Source: Phytophthora colocasiae (taxonomy: Eukaryota > Oomycota > Peronosporomycetes > Peronosporales > Peronosporaceae). From it: 64,000 nucleotides of DNA. The stretch is from the NCBI GenBank assembly GCA_018806915.1, contig JAGKQI010000058.1, positions 496,001-560,000 on the forward strand. Reading direction: 5' to 3'. Under the pieces are notes generated by a model, which searched no databases, was not told the DNA's origin, and saw only the letters and a list, made by a program, of their open reading frames with translations. Positions 1-11,718 of the stretch are shown here, piece after piece. Positions within the stretch are counted from its first letter, which is position 1. Each line of letters starts with the position of its first letter. A program made the translations under genes and the position numbers.

Positions 1-398
1 AAAACGTACCGACAGCATCTTCACTCATAATGACAGGGTCGAACGTCTGCCCGACTTGGTTCGGCACTGAGTTGACGCAGCCCATGGTGGATGCAGATAC
101 CAAGAACTAGTGCAAGACGGGAAGCTTTGGATCGTCACTTTCCTGATGTTTTCAGGAAGTGAAGAGCTGCAGCATTGTCTTACGGACTTTTCGACATCCT
201 CGAGTGCTGAGGCGAAATACCGGCAAAAGTATTCATGGCTTTCTCCTCAGATCCAATCCAGTCAACAGGGTTTGGACAGGTTGGTAGGTGTCTTCAACTT
301 CTACTCGTCTATTTGGAGTTCGAGGTGCTTCAAGGCGAAATTCCGTTTCGAAACGAGTACATAAGCCTTGGAGTCCTTGGATCAAGCTCGGCATCGTC
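1..398. other. Leader region without a firm gene
   Basis: No convincing coding exon is seen here. The reading frame of the following coiled-coil gene is open back to about position 288, where an in-frame TAG precedes it. Several AG dinucleotides in a pyrimidine-rich context would allow an upstream exon to join near 288, so part of this stretch could be an intron or 5' UTR. Confidence 0.4.
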
Positions 399-1942
399 AT
401 GAACTCGTCTGATGTTCTTTCTGCGGATAAGCTAGAGGTGGAAGATGTCGCGTTGAAGACCACTCGAACTCGACTGCCAAGTCTTCCGGTGCTCGAAGAT
501 GACAGTGACAGCTTCATCTACGAAGACGACGGCGAGTCCAGTGATGGCGGTGATGAATTGTGTCAATACATTCAAAGCCTTGAAAAAGACAAGCAGGAGC
601 TCGAGAATGAAGTCCAAATCTTGAGAAACCACGACGCCAGTCAACAGATCAAACTGCAGACTACTCAGCGACGTGTCGAGATGTTAGAGGCGTCTCTCAA
701 AGACGCATTGAATGCCAGCGACGCCTTCCGACAGGAGAAAGATGTGGTTCTAGCGATCCAAGCCAGTGAGCGTGAGCGAATGGCATCTCTAGTGGCGTTG
801 CTGGAGGAAGCGCAAAACCGCTATGAAGAAGCCGAACGAGCTCGCCAGAGCGCCATTTTCAAGCTCAGCGCTCTTCAGGCGTCAAGAGCAGATGCCACAA
901 ACCAAAGCCTGCTACCTTCAGTTCCAACGAACATTCCAAGTCCACGAGGACTAGTAGATAGCGACTGCGTCGAGAAGTACAAACGGGACATCGAGTTGCT
1001 ACGGCAGAAGCTCGAACTGACAGAGGAACAGGCCGCTGAGCGTCAGAAACTAGCTGTTTCACTTGCCCTGCACGAGGCTCAACTCGACTACTCGAATGTG
1101 GTTGAACACTTGAAGCTGGAGTGCGAACGTCGACTTAATGAGTGGAGACACCAAGAAGCTGTACGCGCGAAGGAGCGGGAAAGCGCCGTGGACGAAGATC
1201 GCTACAGCATCAGGCTAGAGATGAAGCACGCTCTGCAGCGCTCGCAGATCGATCAACGCGTTGCTTTTCTGCAAGCTCAGGCCGGAACGTCACGTCATGT
1301 AGAGAGCGACTTCTCCACCGGAACATTGGACGAAGTTCTTGTACGGATGCAGCTGGACCAGATTCGCACACGTCGGTTTGAAGCCTTGAAGAAAACACTT
1401 CTCATCCGCCACGCCAAGTTGAGTCAAGCAGCGAAAGAGCTTTTCTGTCGCTGGAAAATCCAAGCCTCCAACTCGAAGATTCTGCGTCTGAATGCCGTAC
1501 TGCATATGCACCGAGTCGTGCTGCACCTGGCTTCCCGCAAGAAGTTGAGGTATTTCAATCAATGGAGAGATCAAGTGCGACAGCTACACGCACATACGTT
1601 CCAAGCTCAAGCGCTTTCGTGTTGGAACCGCATGATCGCGGTCGAGAGAATTAGCCACATCATTGAGCAGACTTCGGTGGGTAGATGATTCCTTCTGGTA
1701 GATGTCAGTGACTCCACTAACACCAAGCTTTCCCGTAGGTGAAGCGCACTGCATCGTATTTCCATCGGTGGCGCCAGGTAACATTGGGGAACGTTTCATT
1801 GGGTACTTCCAGCAATTCCAAAGTCGACGAAGAAGCCATGCAGGCCCTACAGCAAGAAATCACAAAGCTGCACGATCAGCTCTCGTCATCAAAATCTGAA
1901 GCATGGCGATACAAGAGACAATTGTTAAAGCAGTTCATGTAA
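399..1942 (+). CDS. Coiled-coil protein with Sfi1-like Trp repeats
   Basis: Two exons are inferred: 399-1676 and 1739-1942. They are separated by a 62 nt GT-AG intron (1677-1738) that keeps phase; without the splice a stop follows at once. The product is about 493 aa. Residues ~80-330 are charged, heptad-like coiled coil. From ~345 on there are four short motifs spaced about 23-37 residues apart: FCRWK, YFNQW, LSCWNR and, after the splice, YFHRW. Such W-containing repeats resemble the centrin-binding repeats of Sfi1-type proteins, which build centrosome or basal-body fibres. That role is inference. The first ATG in the open frame is 399; the frame is open to 288, so an upstream exon is possible. 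No specific orthologue is recognised. Confidence 0.65.
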
Positions 1943-2046
1943 GCAGAAAATAATCATCCCGTGCTTGACTGGAAAATACACCGATCAGCTTCGAACGGCA
2001 CAAAAAATCCTTAGTCGAATGCTGCCAGGACACAAGCTAGATGCAA

Positions 2047-4719
2047 TCAGCCACGGTAGCCTGGATAACCAGGGGCTGCTCCAGGGTGCCCTTGGTGGGG
2101 TCCCTGTCCGGGATATCCAGGCTGCGGTTGATAGCCTTGTTGGTATCCTTGCGGTGGAGGTTGACCCGGATAGCCTTGTTGTGGTGGAGCTTGGCCAGGG
2201 TATCCTTGTTGTGGTGGAGCTTGACCGGGAAATCCTTGTTGCGGTGGACCTTGGCCAGGGTATCCTTGTTGTGGTGGACCATGACCGGGATATCCTTGTT
2301 GTGGTGGAGCTTGACCTGGATATCCTTGTTGTGGCGGATATTGTCCTTGCAGGGGAATTTGGCCGTAGCCTGACTGCGGCTGAGTGCTTCCAAGCTGTGG
2401 CGCTTGGGGCGTGCCTTGGGCATAACCATACTGCCCTAGGGGTCCTTGCATAGCTTGTGCTGGATTTTGCTGCTGTTCTGGGGGAGAAGCAGCGGCAGGT
2501 GGAGCACTTGGCGATGATCCCGTTGGTTCAGAGAACATTTGAAACGTTGGTGGCAGCGCTGGGTTGGGCACCAGACCGCGTACTTTCATGTACTGACACA
2601 GCTGATGGGGGATCTCTGCAAGAGTTTCTCGGGTCAGAGCGTCTGGGTACCCCACAAAGCGGTTGTAAGGCACGAATTGAACGCTGTAGCACAAAAAATA
2701 TCGTTAGTTTTGCAAGCTATGAATTGAGGGGTAAGTTTGTCAATTACGTACATATCGCGAGCAGACACCCGCCCGTTGCTGGCTCGTAGTCTTCCTCCAT
2801 CTCCGTCCAAAGCAACCATGGACGAGAAGTCTGCTGGGCCCACACCAATGATCACAATCTGTAGAAAACGCAACAAGTTAGACCTGAAGTGGGAGGCATC
2901 ACTTCAAGCAGGATGAATGAGTGCTTACAGAAAGCGGAGACGTATGGGACGCCTCGACCAGCGCGTCAATAGTCCCCTGCATATCCATAATTGCACCATC
3001 TAATTGCATAAGCGTAAGATAACAGTCATGCGCATTAGGGAAATTAAAGGGAATATGCAGATTGCTCCCACGTACCCGTGATAATAAGTAGTACAAAGTA
3101 CTTCTGTTTGCGGGGGTCGCCGAGCTGATTCGCAATTCGCATCGACTGATTGATCAGTCTGTTAACGTAGCACAAACACGAAATACAATGTTAAATCCTG
3201 CTACAACCCATTGGCCAAAGCATTTTGCATTACGGAGCGAAAAAGGTTGGCCCATGGAGACGGATATGCCCGAGCGACGCCGTATAGAGCTGGAACAAAG
3301 TGATTATCTCAGTAAAAACATAGTAAAGATCACGTGAGTTGACAATACTGTACCTGCAGCACTCCCTGAGAGCCAGCAACTTCTGGATTTGACGGATTCA
3401 GATTCAACGGAAAGCAGTGATCCACGTCATATGCCCCAGGTGGAATACCTCCAAAACCATAGACTGGAAACTGTTTATCCGCATCATACTCTTGCAGAAT
3501 CGAAACTGTCGCCGAAATCGCGTGTTGATACTGGTTCGGCCCACGGGGATCAATAAAATGAAGACTGTCCATAATATCAGAAGTAAATAGCTCATATTTG
3601 CATCCCGATGCCCTTGAGTAGTAACTCGTACCTGCGTGGGTCATTGGGAGGACCGTTGGACGCGGTGTAGTCGATGCCAATGATTAAGTTCATTTCCAGA
3701 CCGCCACGAACTACCACATCAACGAATACACAACAAATTCTAGGAATAATCCCACAAAATTCACGAACGTAGTACACCTACGATAGTCGATGAAGGTATG
3801 TTCTCGGTAGACCTCTGCTTCCGCAACCACGAGCAGCCCAGCATTCGTATACTTCTTGCCTTTCTTCTTCTGCAGCGCCTCGTTGTGCAGAACAAAATTG
3901 GTGCCTCGCTTGGTCTGAATTTCCTCCAGTGTAGTTTGCACATGACCGATAAGCTCCGACTTGCCTCCTCGGTCTTCATCAAATACTTGCAGAGTCAACG
4001 GGCGTTTATAGTCGCCATTGCACAACTGCTGCATAGGCAGTTCAAAGCGTCTCCAGTTGGGGTTCAAGTTGTTATCGATGGTCTCAGTACGGTGCACCTG
4101 CGTCCAGGAGCTTCCATCCTCCCTCAACCGACTAATAACGAGGAATGGGTCGCTCTTGCTGAACATGCCGTCCATATTGGCTAATGCCGTTGCTGAGAAG
4201 CGAAGACGCACTGCTTCACTAGAAGCTTTGGCCTCTTCGGCCTTAACCTGCAACGAGCCTTGGTGTTTGGACGAGTGTTTACCCCGAGTTAGCAGGAAAG
4301 ATCCACTTTGGCCTGGAGCTCCCATTAACTGGCCCAAAGTGAACTCTGCTCCGCCGATATGATCCTGGTCTTTAAGCTTGTCGGGCGACGAGCTGTCCTG
4401 GTCATAGACCTCCACCTTAAGCTGCTGCACAGACTCGAAGTGGTACTCTACCAGGAAGAGCTTGCCCCATTTCGGATTCAGGTCGTCCTTCTTGGCCTCT
4501 GTTTTGCCTAATTGGGTCCAGCCAGAGCCACCTGACGGCAGAAAAGGGTAAGTATTAAGGGATGATGTAAGGTGGAAGAAGCCTACTTTTCACGTAAAGA
4601 ACGGCGAAGGGGTCGGACTTTGAGATAATATCACGGTCCTTGAGGTCCTTAGCACTCAGAGACAGCTCTACGGTTGACGTGGGGGGCCGAACGCCCCCGA
4701 GAGGAGCGGTGGCGTACAT
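2047..4719 (-). CDS. Copine (two C2 domains plus vWA) with PGQ-rich tail
   Basis: Nine exons on the minus strand: 4719-4587, 4531-3782, 3710-3632, 3564-3354, 3289-3234, 3158-3076, 2999-2929, 2858-2752 and 2683-2047. All introns (55-75 nt) are GT-AG and all phases close, giving 708 aa. Copines are Ca2+-dependent phospholipid-binding proteins acting at membranes. C2A is residues ~15-135 (motif KSDPFAVLY), C2B ~142-260 ([10 protein letters not shown]), and the copine A domain ~288-510 with a MIDAS-like DYTAS and the family signatures [11 protein letters not shown] and RDIVQFVPY. From ~545 the chain becomes a low-complexity tail with about seven copies of a ten-residue [14 protein letters not shown] repeat. 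Ordinary copines are ~530-590 aa, so the tail is an addition. The identification is firm; the ligand or pathway is unknown. Confidence 0.93.
2136..2345. repeat. 30-bp coding minisatellite in copine tail
   Basis: About seven imperfect copies of a 30-bp unit encode the PPQQGYPG decapeptide repeats of the copine C-terminus. Frame is kept throughout, so copy-number change would lengthen or shorten the tail without breaking the gene. Confidence 0.85.
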
Positions 4720-4823
4720 GGTAGCTGGCAGCTAAGCTGCGATCTTGAAGTGCGATTGAAGAAAGGGATCGACAAGTCCTTACAAGGAGGTTGGTCCTTA
4801 TTCAGGGTCAATCCACTTGTTAT

Positions 4824-5895
4824 CGAGGTACCAAAAATCATATGACCAAAATAAAAGTCAACACAAATTATAGCAAATGAATTAACTCCAACAGAGGGTT
4901 ACGATATTCAGAGGAAGCTTAGTATTTAGGCTGCTGTACGTTAATGTGAATAGCGGGAAGAATTTGAAGTATTCGATTGCTTTGGATAGGTGAGCACGGG
5001 GCCGAAGAACTGTGAACTGTGCATAAACATCGCCGACTGTACTCATTTGAATAAAATCCATTCCATATGAGTTATTCGCTAAGCTTCGGCTGTGTGCGCT
5101 ATAAGGCTGGCTACCTGTAGTATGATTAATAAGGTCGACACGTTCGCTGAAAGTTGCATCTATGGCCGTGCCTGAACTGCCGTGATTGTTCTTGTGATAT
5201 TTTGTCTTTCGTTTCTTGGACTTCTTGGACTTTAGTGAGGCTGGTTCTAACACTCTTGCTCTCTTGTCCTCCTTCATACCACGACGAGTCAGCCAGTGAG
5301 CATGGAAGTCATGAACCTGTAGCTTCTTTTGCCGATTAGATTTCACAATGTTGATGAGGTCAAGCACACAGGGCCTTCCATTTGAGCGGCGGAATGTAAC
5401 AGTACAGGGTTTGATCAAATTTTTCTTGGTAACAATTTCCACAGCCTGTTTCCACAAATTTGCGGTTTCGTTCGAAGCGTATCTGCTGATGAACATTACT
5501 ACCACCGAGTACCGCTGATTTTGTAAGATGTGCGAAATTTTCCCTACATCTCGCTCGATATCTAAACTTGTGTTCTTGATGCAAGTTTGACACCATGGCA
5601 GGGGATTCTCGAAAGCAGTCACCAAATTTCCTTTAGATGGCGCCAGCCGTTTTTTGCACTTCGAGTATGTACCTTCGACTGGAGACGCCTATTTCATGAT
5701 TATGCGATGCAGACTACTTTTTACTAATGACTCCATAATAAACACCAGAGTAACTCATAGTATAAGCACTACTCATTGAATACAGAATATCCACTAGAAT
5801 AACCGCTATGAGATAATTAATTCATTTGCGAAAAAATAAAAGTTTGTCTTGACTATTTTTATTTTGGTCGACACATATGATTTTTTGGTACCTCG
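4824..5895. mobile_element. 1.07 kb DNA element with ~60 bp terminal inverted repeats
   Basis: The left end (4824-4885) and right end (about 5817-5895) are inverted copies. Both start CGAGGTACCAAAAA, continue through TCATATG and ACCAAAATAAAA, and end at GCAAATGAATTAA; the right copy carries a few small insertions. This layout is that of a class II transposon. No clear target-site duplication is visible: left flank ends TTAT, right flank begins AGCTC. The family is not recognised. The single long internal ORF (4882-5625, minus) ends inside the left repeat. Confidence 0.7.
4882..5666 (-). pseudogene. Degenerate ORF inside the TIR element
   Basis: An open frame on the minus strand of about 247-260 aa lies almost exactly between the terminal inverted repeats, and its stop codon sits in the left repeat. 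There is no in-frame ATG near its beginning (the longest form starts at GTG 5625, and the frame is open to ~5666), so it is probably a decayed or spliced transposon gene. It has a CxxC near the N-terminus, a cluster of basic residues (SKKSKKRKTK) mid-protein, and a hydrophobic C-terminus. No DDE motif or known domain is recognised. Confidence 0.4.
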
Positions 5896-5972
5896 AGCTC
5901 CATAGATTTTCCCGTCAGGGCTTATAAGCGTCACAGGTTTTCAGCCAATCACAGTACTACGAATTGGTCCCT

Positions 5973-6311
5973 ATGTCAAAGGCGTCCTTGAACGGTCAAC
6001 GCTTCGAGACTGCGTCGCAGTCGGACCATTTAAGATTCCGCCCCGCGATGTCCGAGTACGCAGAAGTTCCCGCAGCAACAGCAGTAACAGCGTCACAGCA
6101 GAAGCGGAAGTCTGTTGGTCGCCCGCGTCTCCGCGAGGACGGTGGGCGAAGAGACAGCACCAACCAGAGAGAGTCGAACACCAACGAGCTAAGGCTAAAT
6201 ATAGCCAAGCGGCGGACGAGTTCTGGTGACCCGCAGGTTGTAATCAACTCGATAATCGCCGAGCTGGCAGATTTGCATGTGCTAGACGACCAACTCGGAC
6301 GAGGACTGTAA
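5973..6311 (+). CDS. Small AT-hook protein, hypothetical
   Basis: An ATG-initiated ORF of 112 aa. Its middle contains KSVGRPRLR, a good match to the AT-hook core (GRP flanked by basic residues), which binds the minor groove of AT-rich DNA. A short amphipathic segment (VVINSIIAELADLHVLD) closes the protein. A CCAAT motif lies at ~5945, about 30 bp upstream. The gene could continue by splicing, but no strong donor was identified. It lies between the TIR element and the satellite array, so it may be a remnant. Confidence 0.4.
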   Translation: MSKASLNGQRFETASQSDHLRFRPAMSEYAEVPAATAVTASQQKRKSVGRPRLREDGGRRDSTNQRESNTNELRLNIAKRRTSSGDPQVVINSIIAELADLHVLDDQLGRGL

Positions 6312-6832
6312 TGAATGAATCTTCGCGGTCTCAGCAGCTTTGTGAGTGCCACTCCTCTGACCGTCCATCTCCGAAGATCAACGATCTGGTGACCTGCTCA
6401 TCACCTGATAATGGGGTGCGCCTTAGACATAGGGAAGTCGGTAATGTGCAGCACTTTTCGAAGAAACTATCAAAGCTGATGCCAGTTGTTATCTCTTATG
6501 ACTTTGAATATATAGGAAATAGCAGGTTAGTATAGCTTTTTCAAGGTCATGTTGTATGCCAGCAGGCCTTGTAAATCGACACGGACAAAGTGTGAACTAA
6601 TATCTCACAGCGGGTAACACACCTATGAGCACATTCTCGATACGTGATAGTAGGGAGACGTTGTATTCACACGAAGATTCCAAAGAACTAAGAAGCGTTA
6701 AAAACAACTTGGGTGATAAACCCCTCAATATAGGCCTACGAGATGGTTGCTTGTTCTGGATATTTTATCTCATTGACCGAGTCGGCCGAGAACAAAATTC
6801 CACCAACACGCTGTTGGGTATCCACCCTTCTT
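6312..6832. other. Spacer before the satellite array
   Basis: Short open frames occur here (for example 6625-6843), but none shows a domain, a good start context or splice support. I see no RNA gene or repeat. Confidence 0.4.
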
Positions 6833-9800
6833 GTAACTACTGACTAGCGAAAGTTACGACTATCGAGAGCGCAGAGGAAGAACAGCCTGAGCTATGGTGC
6901 GAAGGTCTTGACGGAGGCGAGGGCTGAGACCCGAGGTGATGCTTGAGGAGGAGGAGTAGCTTACGCCGAAGTTAGCAAAATGGAAAGTGAGATTGAATTG
7001 GTCAGAGGTCTAAGAATCCTGGTTCACTACTTTCTTGACTAGCTAGTCCAGTTTTTAAACGAAGTATTGAACATTCTTGATCGTCCTTGTAGCAAATCTT
7101 GAGTATGGATAGGTTAGGCACCATTAGCGGTTCAGGTGAACCGGACCGGGAGCCGAACCGTTAAGTATAGTAAACGTAATATAAAAAGAGTGATGGTCGT
7201 TGTGGTTGAGGATCAACTACAACCTCGGGAGTAAACATGTTTGCTCCCAGCCAGGCACGTGGCTGTCTGGCCGCGCATTGGCCAAGCCGACGTACCAACA
7301 TGACGCTGGTGCGTCGTTACATCCTCCCAGACTTGACTTCTCGTTGACGCTTCTTAAAGTCATCTACGAGAACTTTCCAGTGTGACACGTGTTTGATATC
7401 ATTTTCGCGGATGTAACTATCGACTAGCGAAAGTTACGACTGTCGAGAGCGCAGAGGAAGAACAGCCTGAGCTGTGGTGCGAAGGTCTTGACGGAGGCGA
7501 GGGCTGAAACCCGAGGTGATGCTTGAGGAGGAGTAGTAGCTTACGCCGAAGTTAGCAAAATGGAAAGTGAGATTGAATTGGTCAGAGGTCTAAGAATCCT
7601 GGTTCACTACTTTCTTGACTAGCTAGTCCAGTTTTTAAACGAAGTATTGAACATTCTTGATCGTCCTTGTAGCAAATCTTGAGTATGGATAGGTTAGGCA
7701 CCATTAGCGGTTCAGGTGAACCGGACCGGGAGCCGAACCGTTAAGTATAGTAAACGTAATATAAAAAGAGTGATGGTCGTTGTGGTTGAGGATTAACTAC
7801 AACCTCGGGAGTAAACATGTTTGCTCCCAGCCAGGCACGTGGCTGTCTGGCCGCGCATTGGCCAAGCCGACGTACCAACATGACGCTGGTGCGTCGTTAC
7901 ATCCTCCCAGACTTGACTTCTCGTTGACGCTTCTTAAAGTCATCTACGAGAACTTTCCAGTGTGACACGTGTTTGATATCATTTTCGCGGATGTAACTAT
8001 CGACTAGCGAAAGTTACGACTGTCGAGAGCGCAGAGGAAGAACAGCCTGAGCTGTGGTGCGAAGGTCTTGACGGAGGCGAGGGCTGAGACCCGAGGTGAT
8101 GCTTGAGGAGGAGGAGTAGCTTACGCCGAAAGTAAAAATGGAAAGTGAGATTGAATTGGTCAGAGGTCTAAGAATCCTGGTTCACTACTTTCTTGACTAG
8201 CTAGTCCAGTTTTTAAACGAAGTATTGAACATTCTTGATCGTCCTTGTAGCAAATCTTGAGTATGGATAGGTTAGGCACCATTAGCGGTTCAGGTGAACC
8301 GGACCGGGAGCCGAACCGTTAAGTATAGTAAACGTAATATAAAAAGAGTGATGGTCGTTGTGGTTGAGGATCAACTACAACCTCGGGAGTAAACATGTTT
8401 GCTCCCAGCCAGGCACGTGGCTGTCTGGCCGCGCATTGGCCAAGCCGACGTACCAACATGACGCTGGTGCGTCGTTACATCCTCCCAGACTTGACTTCTC
8501 GTTGACGCTTCTTAAAGTCATCTACGAGAACTTTCCAGTGTGACACGTGTTTGATATCATTTTCGCGGATGTAACTATCGACTAGCGAAAGTTACGACTG
8601 TCGAGAGCGCAGAGGAAGAACAGCCTGAGCTGTGGTGCGAAGGTCTTGACGGAGGCGAGGGCTGAAACCCGAGGTGATGCTTGAGGAGGAGTAGTAGCTT
8701 ACGCCGAAGTTAGCAAAATGGAAAGTGAGATTGAATTGGTCAGAGGTCTAAGAATCCTGGTTCACTACTTTCTTGACTAGCTAGTCCAGTTTTTAAACGA
8801 AGTATTGAACATTCTTGATCGTCCTTGAAGCAAATCTTGAGTATCGATAGGTTAGGCGCCATTAGCGGTTCAGGTGAACCGGACCGGGAGCCGAACCGTT
8901 AAGTATAGTAAACGTAATATAAAAAGAGTGATGGTCGTTGTGGTTGAGGATCAACTACAACCTCGGGAGTAAACATGTTTGCTCCCAGCCAGGCACGTGG
9001 CTGTCTGGCCGCGCATTGGCCAAGCCGACGTACCAACATGACGCTGGTGCGTCGTTACATCCTCCCAGACTTGACTTCTCGTTGACGCTTCTTAAAGTCG
9101 TCTACGAGAACTTTCCAGTGTGACACGTGTTTGATATCATTTTCGCGGATGTAACTATCGACTAGCGAAAGTTACGACTGTCGAGAGCGCAGAGGAAGAA
9201 CAGCCTGAGCTGTGGTGCGAAGGTCTTGACGGAGGCGAGGGCTGAAACCCGAGGTGATGCTTGAGGAGGAGTAGTAGCTTACGCCGAAAGTAAAAATGGA
9301 AAGTGAGATTGAATTGGTCAGAGGTCTAAGAATCCTGGTTCACTACTTTCTTGACTAGCTAGTCCAGTTTTTAAACGAAGTATTGAACATTCTTGATCGT
9401 CCTTGAAGCAAATCTTGAGTATCGATAGGTTAGGCGCCATTAGCGGTTCAGGTGAACCGGACCGGGAGCCGAACCGTTAAGTATAGTAAACGTAATATAA
9501 AAAGAGTGATGGTCGTTGTGGTTGAGGATCAACTACAACCTCGGGAGTAAACATGTTTGCTCCCAGCCAGGCACGTGGCTGTCTGGCCGCGCATTGGCCA
9601 AGCCGACGTACCAACATGACGCTGGTGCGTCGTTACATCCTCCCAGACTTGACTTCTCGTTGACGCTTCTTAAAGTCGTCTACGAGAACTTTCCAGTGTG
9701 ACACGTGTTTGATATCATTTTCGCGGATGTAACTATCGACTAGCGAAAGTTACGACTGTCGAGAGCGCAGAGGAAGAACAGCCTGAGCTGTGGTGCGAAG

Positions 9801-11106
9801 GTCTTGACGGAGGCGAGGGCTGAGACCCGAGGTGATGCTTGAGGAGGAGTAGTAGCTTACGCCGAAGTTAGCAAAATGGAAAGTGAGATTGAATTGGTCA
9901 GAGGTCTAAGAATCCTGGTTCACTACTTTCTTGACTAGCTAAACGAAGTATTGAACATTCTTGATCGTCCTTGAAGCAAATCTTGAGTATGGATAGGTTA
10001 GGCACCATTAGCGGTTCAGGTGAACCGGACCGGGAGCCGAACCGTTAAGTATAGTAAACGTAATATAAAAAGAGTGATGGTCGTTGTGGTTGAGGATCAA
10101 CTACAACCTCGGGAGTAAACATGTTTGCTCCCAGCCAGGCACGTGGCTGTCTGGCCGCGCATTGGCCAAGCCGACGTACCAACATGACGCTGGTGCGTCG
10201 TTACATCCTCCCAGACTTGACTTCTCGTTGACGCTTCTTAAAGTCGTCTACGAGAACTTTCCAGTGTGACACGTGTTTGATATCATTTTCGCGGATGTAA
10301 CTATCGACTAGCGAAAGTTACGACTGTCGAGAGCGCAGAGGAAGAACAGCCTGAGCTGTGGTGCGAAGGTCTTGACGGAGGCGAGGGCTGAAACCCGAGG
10401 TGATGCTTGAGGAGGAGTAGCTTACGCCGAAGTTAGTAAAATGGAAAGTGAGATTGAATTGGTCAGAGGTCTAAGAATCCTGGTTCACTACTTTCTTGAC
10501 TAGCTAGTCCAGTTTTTAAACGAAGTATTGAACATTCTTGATCGTCCTTGTAGCAAATCTTGAGTATGGATAGGTTAGGCACCATTAGCGGTTCAGGTGA
10601 ACCGGACCGGGAGCCGAACCGTTAAGTATAGTAAACGTAATATAAAAAGAGTGATGGTCGTTGTGGTTGAGGATCAACTATTGTGCTTTACACGAGTTTT
10701 GGCATACGGATAGCGCCTCTAAATCAACGACACATCCTAAAAATTTATCCCACAAAGGGACCTAACACAACGTTAAAAATATGTTTTTAGACGCTAAAAC
10801 TTTGCGTGGCTGGTCACCTTCTAAGGGTTCTTACCACCCTTGCGTGGCACGCATCAAGCCGTACCTTTCTCGGTACGTATCATACGTTATTTAGTGAGAA
10901 GATCGCGTGCCGTGAGGGTAGTTTTGTATGGCGCTATTACGAATCTCAGCTGCATAAGTAGTCTTTTAGTGAAGGAACGTCGGAATCATACGGGCCAGCT
11001 TCACAGCCATATTGGGCGATTTCACACGCCCGACAACCAGAAGGAACCGCTTTAGAACCACCAAGTAGCGCAATGTTCGTACAACTTCAGCGCATCGACG
11101 CTCTTC

Positions 11107-11358
11107 ATGCTGAAATCACTCCTACACAAGACAGCCAATATGAGGGGCCGCGTGAATCTGGTCAAAAGGCAAATTGTACGTGTTACATGTCGACAAAATG
11201 GAGGCACTATCTCTTTAGATTTGGATGTTCTAGAGCTTCGGAGAGCTGTTGGTTTGCCTCCCTACGACTTGTTCCCGCCTTTTCGACCTAATCTGGACTC
11301 AGCAACTCCTGCTGAGAACGTTGCTGATGAAGACCACGCAATGCCAATGGAAAACTAA
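11107..11358 (+). pseudogene. Opposite-strand ORF in the Tc1 relic, unknown
   Basis: On the strand opposite to the transposase fragment an 83-aa frame is present in most copies (for example 14673-14924, 17033-17284, 18818-19069, 20602-20853). Its composition looks protein-like (LDLDVLELRRAVGLPPYDLF), but it has no recognised domain. In copies 2 and 9 a one-base deletion shifts the frame midway. It could be a captured host fragment or the remnant of a second transposon ORF; function is unknown. Confidence 0.3.
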
Positions 11359-11406
11359 ACTAGAATGATTCGAAGCAGCAAAACTATTTGAATAATACAT
11401 CTCTAT

Positions 11407-11718
11407 TCAGACCAAATTTTTTATAGCCGCAATGTCCATACAGATTTCCATCATGGATCCATACATTTGCGCATGGCAAGTACGTTTTGCATCAAAACGA
11501 AATGCAAGGTGCGTGTGATGCGTCAACCAACGCTTTAATAGACCGAATCCTACTTCGATCGGGTTTAGCTGAGGTGAATACGGCGGTAAGAAGAACAGAA
11601 GAGCTCCTGTCGAATGGATTAGCTCTTCGAACTCTCTATACATGTGGGCTGTTAACTCTGACTGAAGGAGAGTGTTAGAGTAATCTAGACGTTGGTTTGA
11701 CGCTTTTACTACAGCCAT
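11407..11718 (-). pseudogene. DDE transposase C-terminal fragment (nine copies)
   Basis: This 103-aa frame contains LLFFLPPYSPQLNPIE, the hallmark segment around the third catalytic acidic residue of Tc1/mariner-type DDE transposases, followed by FGLLKRWL. The two upstream Asp-containing segments and the DNA-binding domain are absent: only ~160 bp remain to the terminus. The same fragment recurs at 13186-13500, 14973-15284, 17333-17644, 19118-19429, 20902-21213, 22686-22997, 24469-24798 and 26247-26561. The copies differ only by single-base changes and one-base indels in T runs, so none encodes an active enzyme. Confidence 0.85.

Noticed and set aside
1965..2453. Plus-strand frames rich in V/D/G over the copine tail
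   Set aside because: They are antisense readings of the PGQ minisatellite.
6625..6843. 72 aa plus-strand frame before the array
   Set aside because: No recognised domain, and its end runs into the satellite.
7200..10269. Repeated 61 aa frames in the monomers
   Set aside because: They recur only because the monomers are identical; no domain and no conserved start context, and the frame is cut by the Tc1 insertion in the composite units.
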